DNA of 64,000 nt from a bacterium (GTDB lineage Bacteria > Krumholzibacteriota > Krumholzibacteriia > LZORAL124-64-63). The stretch is from assembly GCA_016712675.1 (NCBI GenBank), contig JADJQR010000001.1, forward strand, positions 2,418,001 to 2,482,000, in the 5' to 3' direction. Below are positions 15,781 to 24,450 of this stretch, in pieces. The notes beneath the pieces are model-generated. The model worked only from the letters and a program-made list of their open reading frames with translations. It searched no databases and was not told where the DNA came from. How positions within the stretch are numbered: position 1 is the first letter of the stretch; every line of letters starts with the position of its first letter. A program made the translations under genes and the position numbers.

Positions 15781-18700
15781 TCAGGCCCGGCTGAAGCGCT
15801 GTTTCCGCTCCACGGCAGCCGGAAGTGCAACCCGCAGACGCAGTTCCACCAGGCCGGACACCTGCCGCAGACGCCGCAGGGTATCCAGGTTCAGGGCCAG
15901 GTTGCGGCCCTCTGAACGCAGAAGCCAGGGCTTGCCCTCGCGCTCGACCGCCACGACCAGCGGCACCGGGCGGGCCAGAACCTCCGGGCGGGAGAGTTCC
16001 GGATCCCCGATCGGACCCACTCCGCCCGGACCCGCTGCGCTCTCGGGCTCCACCCCCTCGCCACCGCCCGCCGGAGTGCCGCCGGCGACGGCCCCGGCCG
16101 CCACCGCCTCCGGCTTGTCCAGGTCCGGATCGGCGACCAGCAATGGCCTCAGCGCTGCAGGACGAGCGCAGTCCGCCAGCAGCGTCCCGAGCCCCTCCAG
16201 CCCGGCCCGACCGGCCACCTCGAGATCGATCTGCAGGTAGATGTCCTGAACCCAGGTGCCCAGCACCTCGTCGATGCGCGTCAGGCGGTCCACCACCACC
16301 TCGCGAAGTCCGTCGCTGCGCATCTGCACGCGTCCACCCACGGCCAGGATCGAGTCCGAGCCGATCAGCGCCTTCACCTGCTCGTAAATGCTCGCGTAGA
16401 TCACCAGGCCGATCGTGCCGGCCTTGTCCTCGAAGTGGGCGCGCGCGTAGACGCGCTTGTGCCGATCCCGATGCGTCGTGTGCGAGGTGATGATGCCGAC
16501 CAGGTCCACCCAGGCGCCGTCCCCCGCCTTCACCGCGCCGGCCGACGATCCGCACGGAAGCCCGGCCATCAGCTCGCGGTACTCGTGGAATGGGTGACCG
16601 GAGAGGAAGAAGCCGACGGCTTCGCGCTCGCGTCCCAGCAGCACCAGCGGGTCGAACGGCACGCACTCCGGCAGCGTCGGCCGCAACTGCGGTGTGGCCA
16701 ATCCGCCGAATAGCGAGGCCTGCCCGCCGGCGCGGTCGCGCGCCGCCTTCTGGCCGTAGACCAGCGCGCGGTCCAGGCACATCAGCAGCTGGCGGCGATG
16801 CCCCGGGAGCAGGTCCATGGCCCCGGCGTTGATCAGGCCTTCGAGCACCTTGCGGTTGACCTTCTGGAGATCGACGTGTTCGCAGAGATCGAACAGGTCG
16901 GTGAAGTCGCGTCCCAGCTGTTCACGGCAGGCGGCAATCACCTCGATGGCCGCAGCGCCGACGCCGCGCACGGCACCCAGGCCGAACACGACCTGCCCGT
17001 CGCGCACGCCGAATTCCGGGCGCGGACGGTTGATGTCCGGCGGCACGATGCGCAGGCCCAGCGCCTTGCACTCGTCGATCAGCTGCGTGATGCGCTCGCT
17101 CTTGCGCATCTCGGTGGTCATCGTCGCAGCCATGAATTCGGCCGGGTGATGCGCCTTCAGCCAGGCGGTCTGGATCGACAGCAGCGCATAGGCTGCGGAG
17201 TGGCTCTTGTTGAAGCCGTACTCGGCGAAGAACTCCATCTCCTCGTAGATTTCGGTGGCGATGCGCTCGTTGTGCCGGCGCGCCCGGGCGCCCTCGATGA
17301 ACTTCACCTTCAGGGCCGCCATCATGTCGGCGTTCTTCTTGCCCATGGCCTTGCGTAGCGTATCGGCCTCGCCCATGGTGAAGCCGCCCATCACCGCGGC
17401 GATCTGCATCACCTGTTCCTGGTAGAGGATCACGCCATACGTGTCGCGCAGGATCGGTTCCAGCACCGGATCCTTGTACTGCACCCGCTGCCGGCCGTGC
17501 TTGCGCTCGACGTAGGCCTTGTCCATGTCCGCGCCCAGCGGCCCGGGCCGGTACAGGGCGCAGATGGCGGTGATGTCGTCCCAGCCGGTGGGCGCCATCT
17601 TGCGCACCAGTTCCTGCATGCCACTGCTCTCGAGCTGGAAGATGCCGACGGTACGCCCCTCCTGCAGCAGCTTGAAGGTCGCCGGATCCTCGGTCGGGAT
17701 CTCCGGCGCGGTCAGGCGCCGGCCCGTGGTCTCGGCAATCAGGTCCAGCGCCTTGTCGATCACCGTGAGCGTGCGCAGTCCAAGGAAGTCCATCTTGAGC
17801 AGGCCCAGGGCCTCGCTCATCTTCATGTCGTACTGGACGGTGATGTCGCCCTTGGTATTGCGATAGAGCGGCGCGTGCTCGACCAGCGGCGACGGCGTGA
17901 TCAGCACACCCGCGGCGTGGATCCCCGTGTTGCGGTTGAAACCCTCCAGCACCAGCGCATTGCGCAGGAGCTTGGCGTGCTCGGGAGACTCCTGCGCCAC
18001 CTCCTTGAGGCCGGGCGCCTCGTCGATCGCCTTCTGCAGCGTGATGCCCAGCTCCTCGGGAACCAGTTTGCTGATGCGATCGCTCTCGGCGAACGGGAAC
18101 TCCAATACGCGGGCGACATCCTTGAGCACCGCCCGCGCCGCCATCGTCCCGAAGGTGATGATCTGCGAGACGTTCTCGCGACCGTACTTGCGCGCCACGT
18201 ACTCGATGACCCGGCCGCGCCCCTCGAAGCAGAAGTCCACGTCGATGTCGGGCATCGAGATGCGCTCCGGGTTCAGGAAGCGCTCAAACAGCAATTGGTG
18301 GCGGATCGGGTCGACGTCCGTAATGGCGATGCTGTAGCAGACCAGGCTGCCGGCCGCCGAGCCGCGGCCCGGGCCCACCGGCACGTTCATGCGGCGCGCG
18401 GCGTCGATGAAGTCCCAGACGATCAGGAAATAGCCCGCGTAGCCGGTCTGGCGGATGACACCCAGCTCGTAGTCCAGGCGCTGCTGCAGCTCGGGTGTGA
18501 CGGTGCCATAGCGCCGGGCCAGGCCCTCGCGCGCCAGGTGCGCCAGGAAGTCGTCGGCGGTCGCGAAGCCACCCGGCAACGGGAACGCCGGCAGCAGCAG
18601 CTTCCCCAGTTCCAGCTCGAAATCCACCTGGTCGGCAACGCGCAGGGTGTTGGCCACCGCCTCGGGCCAGTCGCGGAACAGCGTCCGCATCTCCTCGGAT

Positions 18701-19443
18701 GACTTGAAGTACACCTCGGGCGTGTTGCTGCGCCAGCGCGAGGGGTCGTTCAGCGTCTTGCCCGTCTGCAGGGCCATGAGGATGTCGTGCGCCTCGTGGT
18801 GCTCCCGGTCCAGGAAGTGGCAGTCGTTGGTCGCCACGATGGGGCAGCCGGTCTGCCGCGCCACCTCCGGCATGAGCTGGCGGATGCGCTCTTCCTCGGG
18901 CAGCCCGTGGTTCTGGATCTCGAGGTAGTAGTGGTCGCGACCGAGGATGTCGCGATAGGTCGCGGCGGCCTCAACCGCCGCCGCGACGTTGCCCGAGCGC
19001 AGATGAAAATTGGGTTCGCCGCTCATGCACGCCGACAGTCCGATCAACCCATCGGCGTGCCGGGACAGGATCTCGCGGTCGATGCGCGGGCGATAGTAGA
19101 AACCCTCGAGGTAGGCGGCCGAGGCCAACTGGACCAGGTTGCGGTAACCCGTCCCGTTGCGCGCCAGAAGCACCATGTGGAAGCTCTTGTTCTCGCGTTC
19201 GGCGGTGCGGTTGTGCCGGTCGCCGGCGACGTAAGCCTCCATGCCGATGATCGGCTTGATGCCCTGCTTGCGGCACGCGAGGTAGAATTCCACCGCTCCG
19301 AACATGTTGCCGTGGTCGGTCAAAGCCAGGGCGGGCTGCTCGTACCTGGCCGCCCGCTTGGCCATGTCGCCGGTCTTCTGGGCGCCGTCCAGCAGCGAGT
19401 AGTCAGAGTGGTTATGCAGATGGACGAACGTCTCGGTCGCCAT
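15781..19443 (-). CDS. dnaE: DNA polymerase III subunit alpha (DnaE1 type)
   Basis: A 1220-residue replicative polymerase. The N-terminal PHP domain starts 'FVHLHNHSDYSLLDG' and keeps metal-site residues ('ALTDHGNMFG', 'GMEAYV', 'NDCHFLD'). The C-family palm has catalytic 'PDIDVDF' (Asp399, Asp401, Asp403) and 'KMDFLGLRTL' (Asp552). Fingers, an HhH region and an OB-fold ('LVGIITSHTTHRDRHKRVYARAHFEDK', cores 'VGIITS' and 'AHFEDK') follow in the usual order. Length is slightly above the 1160 of E. coli. A Gly/Ala/Pro/Glu-rich linker at about residues 1130-1165 separates a last ~60-residue domain. No proofreading subunit lies nearby; the apparently intact PHP site could fit a proofreading role, as seen in other lineages, but that is inference. 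ATG 19443 follows a good promoter (19526-19554). Confidence 0.97.
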   Translation of the reverse strand: MATETFVHLHNHSDYSLLDGAQKTGDMAKRAARYEQPALALTDHGNMFGAVEFYLACRKQGIKPIIGMEAYVAGDRHNRTAERENKSFHMVLLARNGTGYRNLVQLASAAYLEGFYYRPRIDREILSRHADGLIGLSACMSGEPNFHLRSGNVAAAVEAAATYRDILGRDHYYLEIQNHGLPEEERIRQLMPEVARQTGCPIVATNDCHFLDREHHEAHDILMALQTGKTLNDPSRWRSNTPEVYFKSSEEMRTLFRDWPEAVANTLRVADQVDFELELGKLLLPAFPLPGGFATADDFLAHLAREGLARRYGTVTPELQQRLDYELGVIRQTGYAGYFLIVWDFIDAARRMNVPVGPGRGSAAGSLVCYSIAITDVDPIRHQLLFERFLNPERISMPDIDVDFCFEGRGRVIEYVARKYGRENVSQIITFGTMAARAVLKDVARVLEFPFAESDRISKLVPEELGITLQKAIDEAPGLKEVAQESPEHAKLLRNALVLEGFNRNTGIHAAGVLITPSPLVEHAPLYRNTKGDITVQYDMKMSEALGLLKMDFLGLRTLTVIDKALDLIAETTGRRLTAPEIPTEDPATFKLLQEGRTVGIFQLESSGMQELVRKMAPTGWDDITAICALYRPGPLGADMDKAYVERKHGRQRVQYKDPVLEPILRDTYGVILYQEQVMQIAAVMGGFTMGEADTLRKAMGKKNADMMAALKVKFIEGARARRHNERIATEIYEEMEFFAEYGFNKSHSAAYALLSIQTAWLKAHHPAEFMAATMTTEMRKSERITQLIDECKALGLRIVPPDINRPRPEFGVRDGQVVFGLGAVRGVGAAAIEVIAACREQLGRDFTDLFDLCEHVDLQKVNRKVLEGLINAGAMDLLPGHRRQLLMCLDRALVYGQKAARDRAGGQASLFGGLATPQLRPTLPECVPFDPLVLLGREREAVGFFLSGHPFHEYRELMAGLPCGSSAGAVKAGDGAWVDLVGIITSHTTHRDRHKRVYARAHFEDKAGTIGLVIYASIYEQVKALIGSDSILAVGGRVQMRSDGLREVVVDRLTRIDEVLGTWVQDIYLQIDLEVAGRAGLEGLGTLLADCARPAALRPLLVADPDLDKPEAVAAGAVAGGTPAGGGEGVEPESAAGPGGVGPIGDPELSRPEVLARPVPLVVAVEREGKPWLLRSEGRNLALNLDTLRRLRQVSGLVELRLRVALPAAVERKQRFSRA

Positions 19444-19525
19444 GGCCAGCCTTCCGCGGTCCGCCGCGGCGCGGGGTCTTCGGGACGTCGCTTCGCCGGC
19501 ACGCGCGGGCGACGACTGGGCGGCG

Positions 19526-19554
19526 AAGATAACAGGAATCGCCCGCGGTCACAA
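19526..19554 (-). promoter_or_regulatory. sigma70-like promoter for dnaE
   Basis: Minus strand TTGTGA (19554-19549), 17-base spacer, TATCTT (19531-19526). The predicted start of transcription is near 19519, about 75 bases before the dnaE ATG and after the epimerase stop. Confidence 0.55.
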
Positions 19555-19600
19555 CGGCGGCCGCGGGCGTTGGAAGCAGGGGGTGGGCCGCCGGAAGGCC

Positions 19601-20533
19601 TCAGTGCCCAGCGGCGTAGTGATCGCGCAGTTTCGCGATGCCCTCCCGGAGGGTAATCGGCGGCCGATCCAGAAGCGTCAACATCTTCGTGACATCCGGG
19701 CAACGCCGGGTCATATCGCCCTCGGACAGGGGGGGCAGGAACTTCAACTCAGATCCGGAGGTACAGACCTCGATGACCAGTTCCGCCAGCGCCCTGATCG
19801 TGATCTCCTCGGCGCCCCCCACGTTCACCACGTCGTTGATGAAGGCTCCCCGGTGATGGGCACTCAGGCAGGCGCCCACGGTGTCGTCGACGAAGCAGAA
19901 GGTCCGCGTCTGCTGGCCGTCTCCGAAAACGGTCAGCGGCTCGCCGCGCATGGCCAGCCGCACGAAGCGCGGCAAGACGAAATCCTCGGTCTGGTTGGGC
20001 CCGTAGGTATTGAAGAAGCGGAAGATCGTGTACGGCAGTCCGTATTCGCGCTGGAAGGTCGTCAGGTAGGCTTCACCCACGTTCTTCACGACCGCGTACG
20101 GCAGTCGCGAGTTGAGCGGAGTCGTCTTCTCGTTCTGCGGGATTTCGAACGGCTCGCCGTAGACCTCGCTCGATGACGAGAAGTACACCCGCTTGACGCC
20201 CGTGTTCTTGCTCAGCTTCAGCACGTTCTCGAAGCCCTTGATGTCCTCCAGCACGAGCAACGGGTTGGCCAGCGTGCGCTGCACCCCGACGACGGCCGCG
20301 AAGTGGAACACGAAGTCGAAATTGTGCACGAAGAAGAGCGGCCCGATGTCGTCCCACCGGTTCACGTCGCACTTGACGAAGCGGACGTTCGGCAAGTGGC
20401 TCGGCACCTTCCTGAGGCTGCCCGTCAGCAGGTTGTCCGCCACGACCACGTGGTTGGCGGCATCCGCCGCCAGTCTGACGGTCAGCGCGCTTGCGATATT
20501 GCCGGCGCCGCCGGTCACCAGTATGTTCGGCAT
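19601..20533 (-). CDS. NAD-dependent nucleotide-sugar epimerase/dehydratase (extended SDR)
   Basis: A 310-residue extended short-chain dehydrogenase. The N-terminal 'LVTGGAGNIASAL' is the NAD-binding Gly motif, 'SSSSEVYGEP' supplies the Ser/Thr region and Tyr146-x3-Lys150 ('YAVVK') the catalytic pair. 'FRFFNTYGPNQ' and 'TRTFCFVDDTV' are typical of UDP-glucuronate decarboxylase, dTDP-glucose 4,6-dehydratase and UDP-glucose 4-epimerase relatives. It likely makes an activated sugar for the glycan assembled by the genes upstream (glycosyltransferase, ABC exporter, methyltransferase); exact substrate not assignable. The ATG is at 20533. It closes the glycan cluster, with a possible extra promoter inside the end of the FkbM gene. 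Confidence 0.9.
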   Translation of the reverse strand: MPNILVTGGAGNIASALTVRLAADAANHVVVADNLLTGSLRKVPSHLPNVRFVKCDVNRWDDIGPLFFVHNFDFVFHFAAVVGVQRTLANPLLVLEDIKGFENVLKLSKNTGVKRVYFSSSSEVYGEPFEIPQNEKTTPLNSRLPYAVVKNVGEAYLTTFQREYGLPYTIFRFFNTYGPNQTEDFVLPRFVRLAMRGEPLTVFGDGQQTRTFCFVDDTVGACLSAHHRGAFINDVVNVGGAEEITIRALAELVIEVCTSGSELKFLPPLSEGDMTRRCPDVTKMLTLLDRPPITLREGIAKLRDHYAAGH

Positions 20534-20621
20534 CGGTTCCTTCTCTCACGAAATGCCCCGGCCCGGCCTGTGGCCGCGGCGCGAAGCGTCGGGCAGTCGT
20601 GGGCTCCTCGGTCCGGGACCC

Positions 20622-20650
20622 AGCCTAGACATCGACCGACCTGGTCGCAA
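20622..20650 (-). promoter_or_regulatory. possible internal promoter for the epimerase gene
   Basis: Minus strand TTGCGA (20650-20645), 17-base spacer, TAGGCT (20627-20622). It lies in the 123-base gap after the FkbM gene. The match is moderate. Confidence 0.4.
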
Positions 20651-20656
20651 CTTGAT

Positions 20657-21475
20657 TCACGACGGGGAATCCTCCCCGGATCCGCCACCGCCAGGGCGCG
20701 CCAACAGGTGGATCACCTGCCAGTTGAGTCCCGGATAGGCGGACGGCAGTCGCTCGACACCGTAGCCCAGGCGAACCAGGAACTCCCGGCATCTCTCGTA
20801 TTTCGCCTCCGCCGCAGCCACGTCCGCGGCATCGACTTCGAGCAGAACCAGCGGTCTCTCGCGCGTCAGGAGCGCGGTTGCGCCGCTCAGAACCGCCGCT
20901 TCGGCGCCCTCGACGTCGATCTTCACCAACCGCACCGGACCCGGCAGGCAGGCGGCGTTGGCGCCCAGCCAGCCGTCCAGGGTCACCAGGGCGACACGCA
21001 GTTCGCCGCACGCATCGGGCGGATGTTCGGCGTCGGCCAACGCGGCACCGCCGGCGTGGCGCGCCAGGACCAGCGTTGCGGCGCCGTCGTGATCGCCGAC
21101 CGCGGATTCGACGATGTCGATGTGCGCCTGCCGGTTCAGCGCGGCATTGCGCCGCACCAGCCTCGCATTGGCCGGCACGGGCTCGAAGGCGATCACCCGG
21201 CCTGCAGGACCGACCAGACGTCCAGCCAGCGCGGTCAGGAATCCGATGTTCGCCCCGACGTCCAGAACGACATCGCCCGGGCGCAGGGCATCCACGAACG
21301 CCTCTTGCACGGGAAGTTCGTAGGTTCCGCTGACCGTGTCAGGATCTCCAGTGCCCGGATCCAGGCGCAACCCCCGCCCCGGACCCGAGGCGACCCGGCA
21401 CGACCGGCCAGGCCGCAGCTGTCGCCGGAACGCCGCCAAGCCACGACGCCAGGCTGCGGGACCGCTGTCGTTCAC
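20657..21475 (-). CDS. FkbM-family SAM-dependent methyltransferase
   Basis: A 272-residue methyltransferase. SAM-binding motif I is 'VVLDVGANIGF' (Asp72-Phe79), followed by 'VIAFEPVPANARLVRRN', and 'VRLVKIDVEGAEAAVL' is the FkbM signature. The family O-methylates sugars or other glycan and secondary-metabolite groups, so it probably decorates the exported glycan. The start is GTG at 21475: the GTGA overlap with the PIG-L stop and the GGAG in front decide it. An ATG 75 bases upstream would extend it into the PIG-L gene with an Arg/Ser/Pro-rich, non-domain segment. The first ~55 residues are unusual and basic. Confidence 0.87.
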   Translation of the reverse strand: MNDSGPAAWRRGLAAFRRQLRPGRSCRVASGPGRGLRLDPGTGDPDTVSGTYELPVQEAFVDALRPGDVVLDVGANIGFLTALAGRLVGPAGRVIAFEPVPANARLVRRNAALNRQAHIDIVESAVGDHDGAATLVLARHAGGAALADAEHPPDACGELRVALVTLDGWLGANAACLPGPVRLVKIDVEGAEAAVLSGATALLTRERPLVLLEVDAADVAAAEAKYERCREFLVRLGYGVERLPSAYPGLNWQVIHLLARPGGGGSGEDSPS

Positions 21476-22320
21476 GGTCGCGCTCCGCTGCCGGTCCGGA
21501 GAACGCGGCGGCGAAGATGCTCGCGCCCCGTGAAGAAACATGCGAGCCACTCGCCGTCGGCCACATCGGCCAGCACTGGCCAGTCCGGCCGGTCATCCGG
21601 GCGCCGCATCTGGGTCACGTGACAGTCCAGCGCCTGTCTCTTGGTCGACAGTACCGCGTCGATGTCGACGCGGTACCGCAGGTGCCGTATGCGGCTGGCA
21701 GCCGCGCGCAGCCCCGCCAGCAACGCAGCGGGCCGGTGCAGGCGGCGACCGACCGGCGGGCAGATCCACGGCCAGTGGTGCCAGAACCAGACCGGATACT
21801 CCAGCAACACCCGCTCGCGACCCGGTTCCAGCGCGGCAACCGCCCGCAGAGCGGCCTCCAGAGTGGCCCGGTGATCGGAGGTGGTATCGCCCGCATACGG
21901 GGCCAGGATGACGTGGTCCGGGTGATCGCGCAGCAGTGTCACCAGGCTTTCGGTGGCCGCCTCCAGAGCGATCGCCAACTCACCGTCGCGAAAGCCCAGG
22001 AAGTGGACCGAACCGCGCGGGACGCCCATCGTCCCGCACGCGGCAATCGCTTCCTCGCGGCGCCGACCCGCCAGAACGTCGGCCTCCAGGAACCGTGCGT
22101 GTGAAGTACGGCCATCGGTCAGGAAGGCGACGACGACCCCGACGCCGCGAGCGCACTTCAGCGCGACCAACCCGCCGCAACCGAGCGTCTCGTCGTCCTG
22201 GTGGGGAGCCAGGACCAGCGCGGGCGCAGCGAGATCGGCCACGGGCAGGGGCCGGGACACCCACCGCGCCGCAGCCTCGACCGCCACGGCGACCGCCATC
22301 CGGACCCGGCCGCCGGTCAC
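21472..22320 (-). CDS. PIG-L family (LmbE-like) N-acetyl sugar deacetylase
   Basis: A 282-residue protein with the zinc and catalytic motif 'APHQDDETLGCGG' (His40, Asp42, Asp43, Glu44), the classical PHxDDE of PIG-L/LmbE enzymes, and a later 'DTTSDHRATLEAAL' carrying the second His region. The family removes acetyl groups from N-acetylglucosamine-type sugars linked to lipid, inositol or glycan. The setting inside a glycan-export cluster suggests modification of an N-acetylated sugar. The start is GTG 22320, which overlaps the ABC ATPase stop (GTGA) and follows GGGGA; an ATG at 22299 has no ribosome site. The stop overlaps the FkbM start in the same manner, so three genes are coupled. Confidence 0.88.
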   Translation of the reverse strand: MTGGRVRMAVAVAVEAAARWVSRPLPVADLAAPALVLAPHQDDETLGCGGLVALKCARGVGVVVAFLTDGRTSHARFLEADVLAGRRREEAIAACGTMGVPRGSVHFLGFRDGELAIALEAATESLVTLLRDHPDHVILAPYAGDTTSDHRATLEAALRAVAALEPGRERVLLEYPVWFWHHWPWICPPVGRRLHRPAALLAGLRAAASRIRHLRYRVDIDAVLSTKRQALDCHVTQMRRPDDRPDWPVLADVADGEWLACFFTGREHLRRRVLRTGSGARP

Positions 22321-23573
22321 GCGTCCCCGCCGGAGAGCGCGCCGGTACGCCAGCGCGCGGGCATGAAGATCAGCCCGAAATGCGGGTCGATGCCGCGACC
22401 CGTGCCGTACCAGTCGGACGTCTCCACATCCATGACCAGGCAATTCTCCAGGAGATCGTAGTTCCGGCTGTCGGGTCCCTTGAGCCAGAGGGTCAGGTAG
22501 TAGCGACCAGGCATCAGGTGCAGTGCTTCGATATCGAGATCGAATGCGTGGTCGCCGGCCGGTACGCGCACCAGGCTGGGACCGGTCATCCAGTTGTTGC
22601 TGATCGACAGGAGCAGACCCATCTCGTTGCGGATCTCCACACCCACGTGCAGATCGGGAATCGTCTCGTGAAGGACGGTCCGCACGCGCACGGTCAGCGC
22701 GTCCCCGCTTCGGATGAAATTCAGGGTTTGGCCCTGGCGATCGAGGAACTCGGCGCCCGTCAGGCGCGCCTGACCGGACCCCGCGCGCGAGCCGATGGCA
22801 GCCAGGTCGGCGCCGCCCGCCTGTGCCGAAGCGAAAGTGCCCATGTATGCCCGAACAACTTCTTCCGCCGGGCCGTCCATGTGGACGCGACCCTTGTCGA
22901 TCCAGATCACGCGCCGGCACAGATTCTCCACCGCGGCCATGTTGTGGGAGACGAAGATCACCGTGCGCCCACCACCGCGCAGCTCGTCCATCGAATCGAG
23001 GCACTTCTTCTGGAACTCCGCATCGCCGACGGCAAGCACCTCGTCGACCAGGAGGATATCGGGATCCAGATGCGCCGCCACCGCGAATCCAAGGCGCAGG
23101 CGCATGCCGGAGCTGTAACGCTTGATGGGCGTATCGATGAAGCGCTGAACACCTGCGAAGTCGACGATCTGGTCGATCTTGGCGGCGATCTCCGCCTTCT
23201 TCATTCCCATGATCGAGCCGTTCATGAAGATGTTCTCGCGTCCGGTCAGTTCCTCGTGGAAGCCGGTACCAACCTCGAGCATGGCGGAAAGGCGCCCGTT
23301 GGTCGTGAAGTGACCGCTGGTGGGGTAGGTAATGCGCGACAGCACCTTGAGCAGCGTGCTCTTGCCGGCGCCATTTCGACCGATCAGGCCCACGACCTCT
23401 CCCTGGTGGATCTCGAAATCCACGCCCGCCAGCGCGTGCAGGATCTCCAGTTGCCGACCACGGCCGCGGCCGCGAAGCATGCCGACGATGGCTTCGCGCA
23501 ACATGGTATCACCCTGCTTGAGTTCGCCCAGGCGGTACTGCTTGCGGATGTCGTGCGCACTCACGGCGATCAT
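22317..23573 (-). CDS. polysaccharide ABC exporter ATP-binding protein with C-terminal glycan-binding-type domain (Wzt-like)
   Basis: A 418-residue ABC ATPase of the O-antigen/teichoic-acid export group. Walker A 'GRNGAGKST' (Lys71), signature 'YSSGM' (153-157), Walker B 'ILLVDEVLAVGD' (Asp177, Glu178) and the switch His210 in 'SHN' are all intact. Residues ~245-418 form an added beta-rich domain ('FDLDIEALHLMPGRYYLTLWL'), like the Wzt C-terminal domain that recognises the capped glycan end in E. coli O8/O9a. With the ABC-2 permease just upstream it should export a lipid-linked polysaccharide across the inner membrane. ATG 23573 lies 15 bases after the permease stop. Confidence 0.93.
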   Translation of the reverse strand: MIAVSAHDIRKQYRLGELKQGDTMLREAIVGMLRGRGRGRQLEILHALAGVDFEIHQGEVVGLIGRNGAGKSTLLKVLSRITYPTSGHFTTNGRLSAMLEVGTGFHEELTGRENIFMNGSIMGMKKAEIAAKIDQIVDFAGVQRFIDTPIKRYSSGMRLRLGFAVAAHLDPDILLVDEVLAVGDAEFQKKCLDSMDELRGGGRTVIFVSHNMAAVENLCRRVIWIDKGRVHMDGPAEEVVRAYMGTFASAQAGGADLAAIGSRAGSGQARLTGAEFLDRQGQTLNFIRSGDALTVRVRTVLHETIPDLHVGVEIRNEMGLLLSISNNWMTGPSLVRVPAGDHAFDLDIEALHLMPGRYYLTLWLKGPDSRNYDLLENCLVMDVETSDWYGTGRGIDPHFGLIFMPARWRTGALSGGDA

Positions 23574-23588
23574 GGTCCGGCCTCTTTC

Positions 23589-24374
23589 CTAGATGACGTC
23601 CGCGAACTCGCGTTCGGCCCGAGTGAAGTAGCGCAGGCCGATCAACAGCACGAGCAGCCCCAAGCCCAGTGCAGCGGCGAGGGTGCCCCACTCCAGCGGC
23701 CGGTTGCCAAGCGCGGTGGCCCGGAAGGCGTCGACAACGCCTCCCATCGGATTCAGCAGCAGCAACGCGCGCCATTTCTCCGGCACGATGCTGACCGGAT
23801 AGATGATCGGCGTCAGGAACATCCACATCTGCAGGAGGAACGGGATGGCGTACTTCACGTCGCGGTAACGCACATTGAGAGTGGCCAGGATCAGGCTGGC
23901 CCCCAGCGCCAAGACGACCATCACCGGCACCAGCAGCGGCCACAGCAGAAAGGTCCAGGCTGGCGTCAATCCGTAGATGAACATCAGCGCAACTCCGACC
24001 ACCGACGCGATCAGGAAGTCCGGCAGCAGGCTCAGTACTCCCGCCGTGGGGATGATCAGCCGCGGGAACCAGACCTTCGTCAACAGCTGGCTGTTGTTGA
24101 CAAGGCTGTTCGAAGCGTAGGAGACGGCGCCCGAGAAATAGGTCCAGACCGCCATGCCCAGGTACGCGAACACGGGATAGGGCACGCCGTCACTCGGCAT
24201 CTTCGCCATCTTCCCGAAGAACAGGAAGAAGATCAGCGTGCTGACCAGCGGCTGGATCACGGCCCAGGCCACGCCCAGCAAGGTCTGCTTGTAGCGGACC
24301 TTCAGGTCGCGCCAGACCATGAAGAACAGCAATTCGCGGTAGGCCCAGAATTCCTGCAGGCCGTTTCGTCGCAT
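23589..24374 (-). CDS. polysaccharide ABC exporter permease (ABC-2 / Wzm-like)
   Basis: A 261-residue membrane protein with about six hydrophobic helices. The N-terminal amphipathic segment 'ELLFFMVWRDLKVRYKQTLLG' (core 'VWRDLKVRYKQT') followed by 'WAVIQPL' is the standard opening of Wzm/TagG/KpsM-type ABC-2 permeases. 'LNVRYRDVKYAIPFLLQMW' and 'PIIYPVSIVPEKW' are typical later motifs. It pairs with the Wzt-like ATPase downstream to move a glycan across the inner membrane. The ATG at 24374 is chosen because the family's conserved N-terminus starts there and GAGGA precedes it; a longer upstream frame is Arg-rich and not family-like. Confidence 0.93.
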   Translation of the reverse strand: MRRNGLQEFWAYRELLFFMVWRDLKVRYKQTLLGVAWAVIQPLVSTLIFFLFFGKMAKMPSDGVPYPVFAYLGMAVWTYFSGAVSYASNSLVNNSQLLTKVWFPRLIIPTAGVLSLLPDFLIASVVGVALMFIYGLTPAWTFLLWPLLVPVMVVLALGASLILATLNVRYRDVKYAIPFLLQMWMFLTPIIYPVSIVPEKWRALLLLNPMGGVVDAFRATALGNRPLEWGTLAAALGLGLLVLLIGLRYFTRAEREFADVI

Positions 24375-24450
24375 CTCCCGATCCTCGCTGGGCGCCGCGC
24401 GGGCGTCCTGCCGCAGGTTGTTCCCTGGGCGGCCATGCGGCCGCCCCCGT

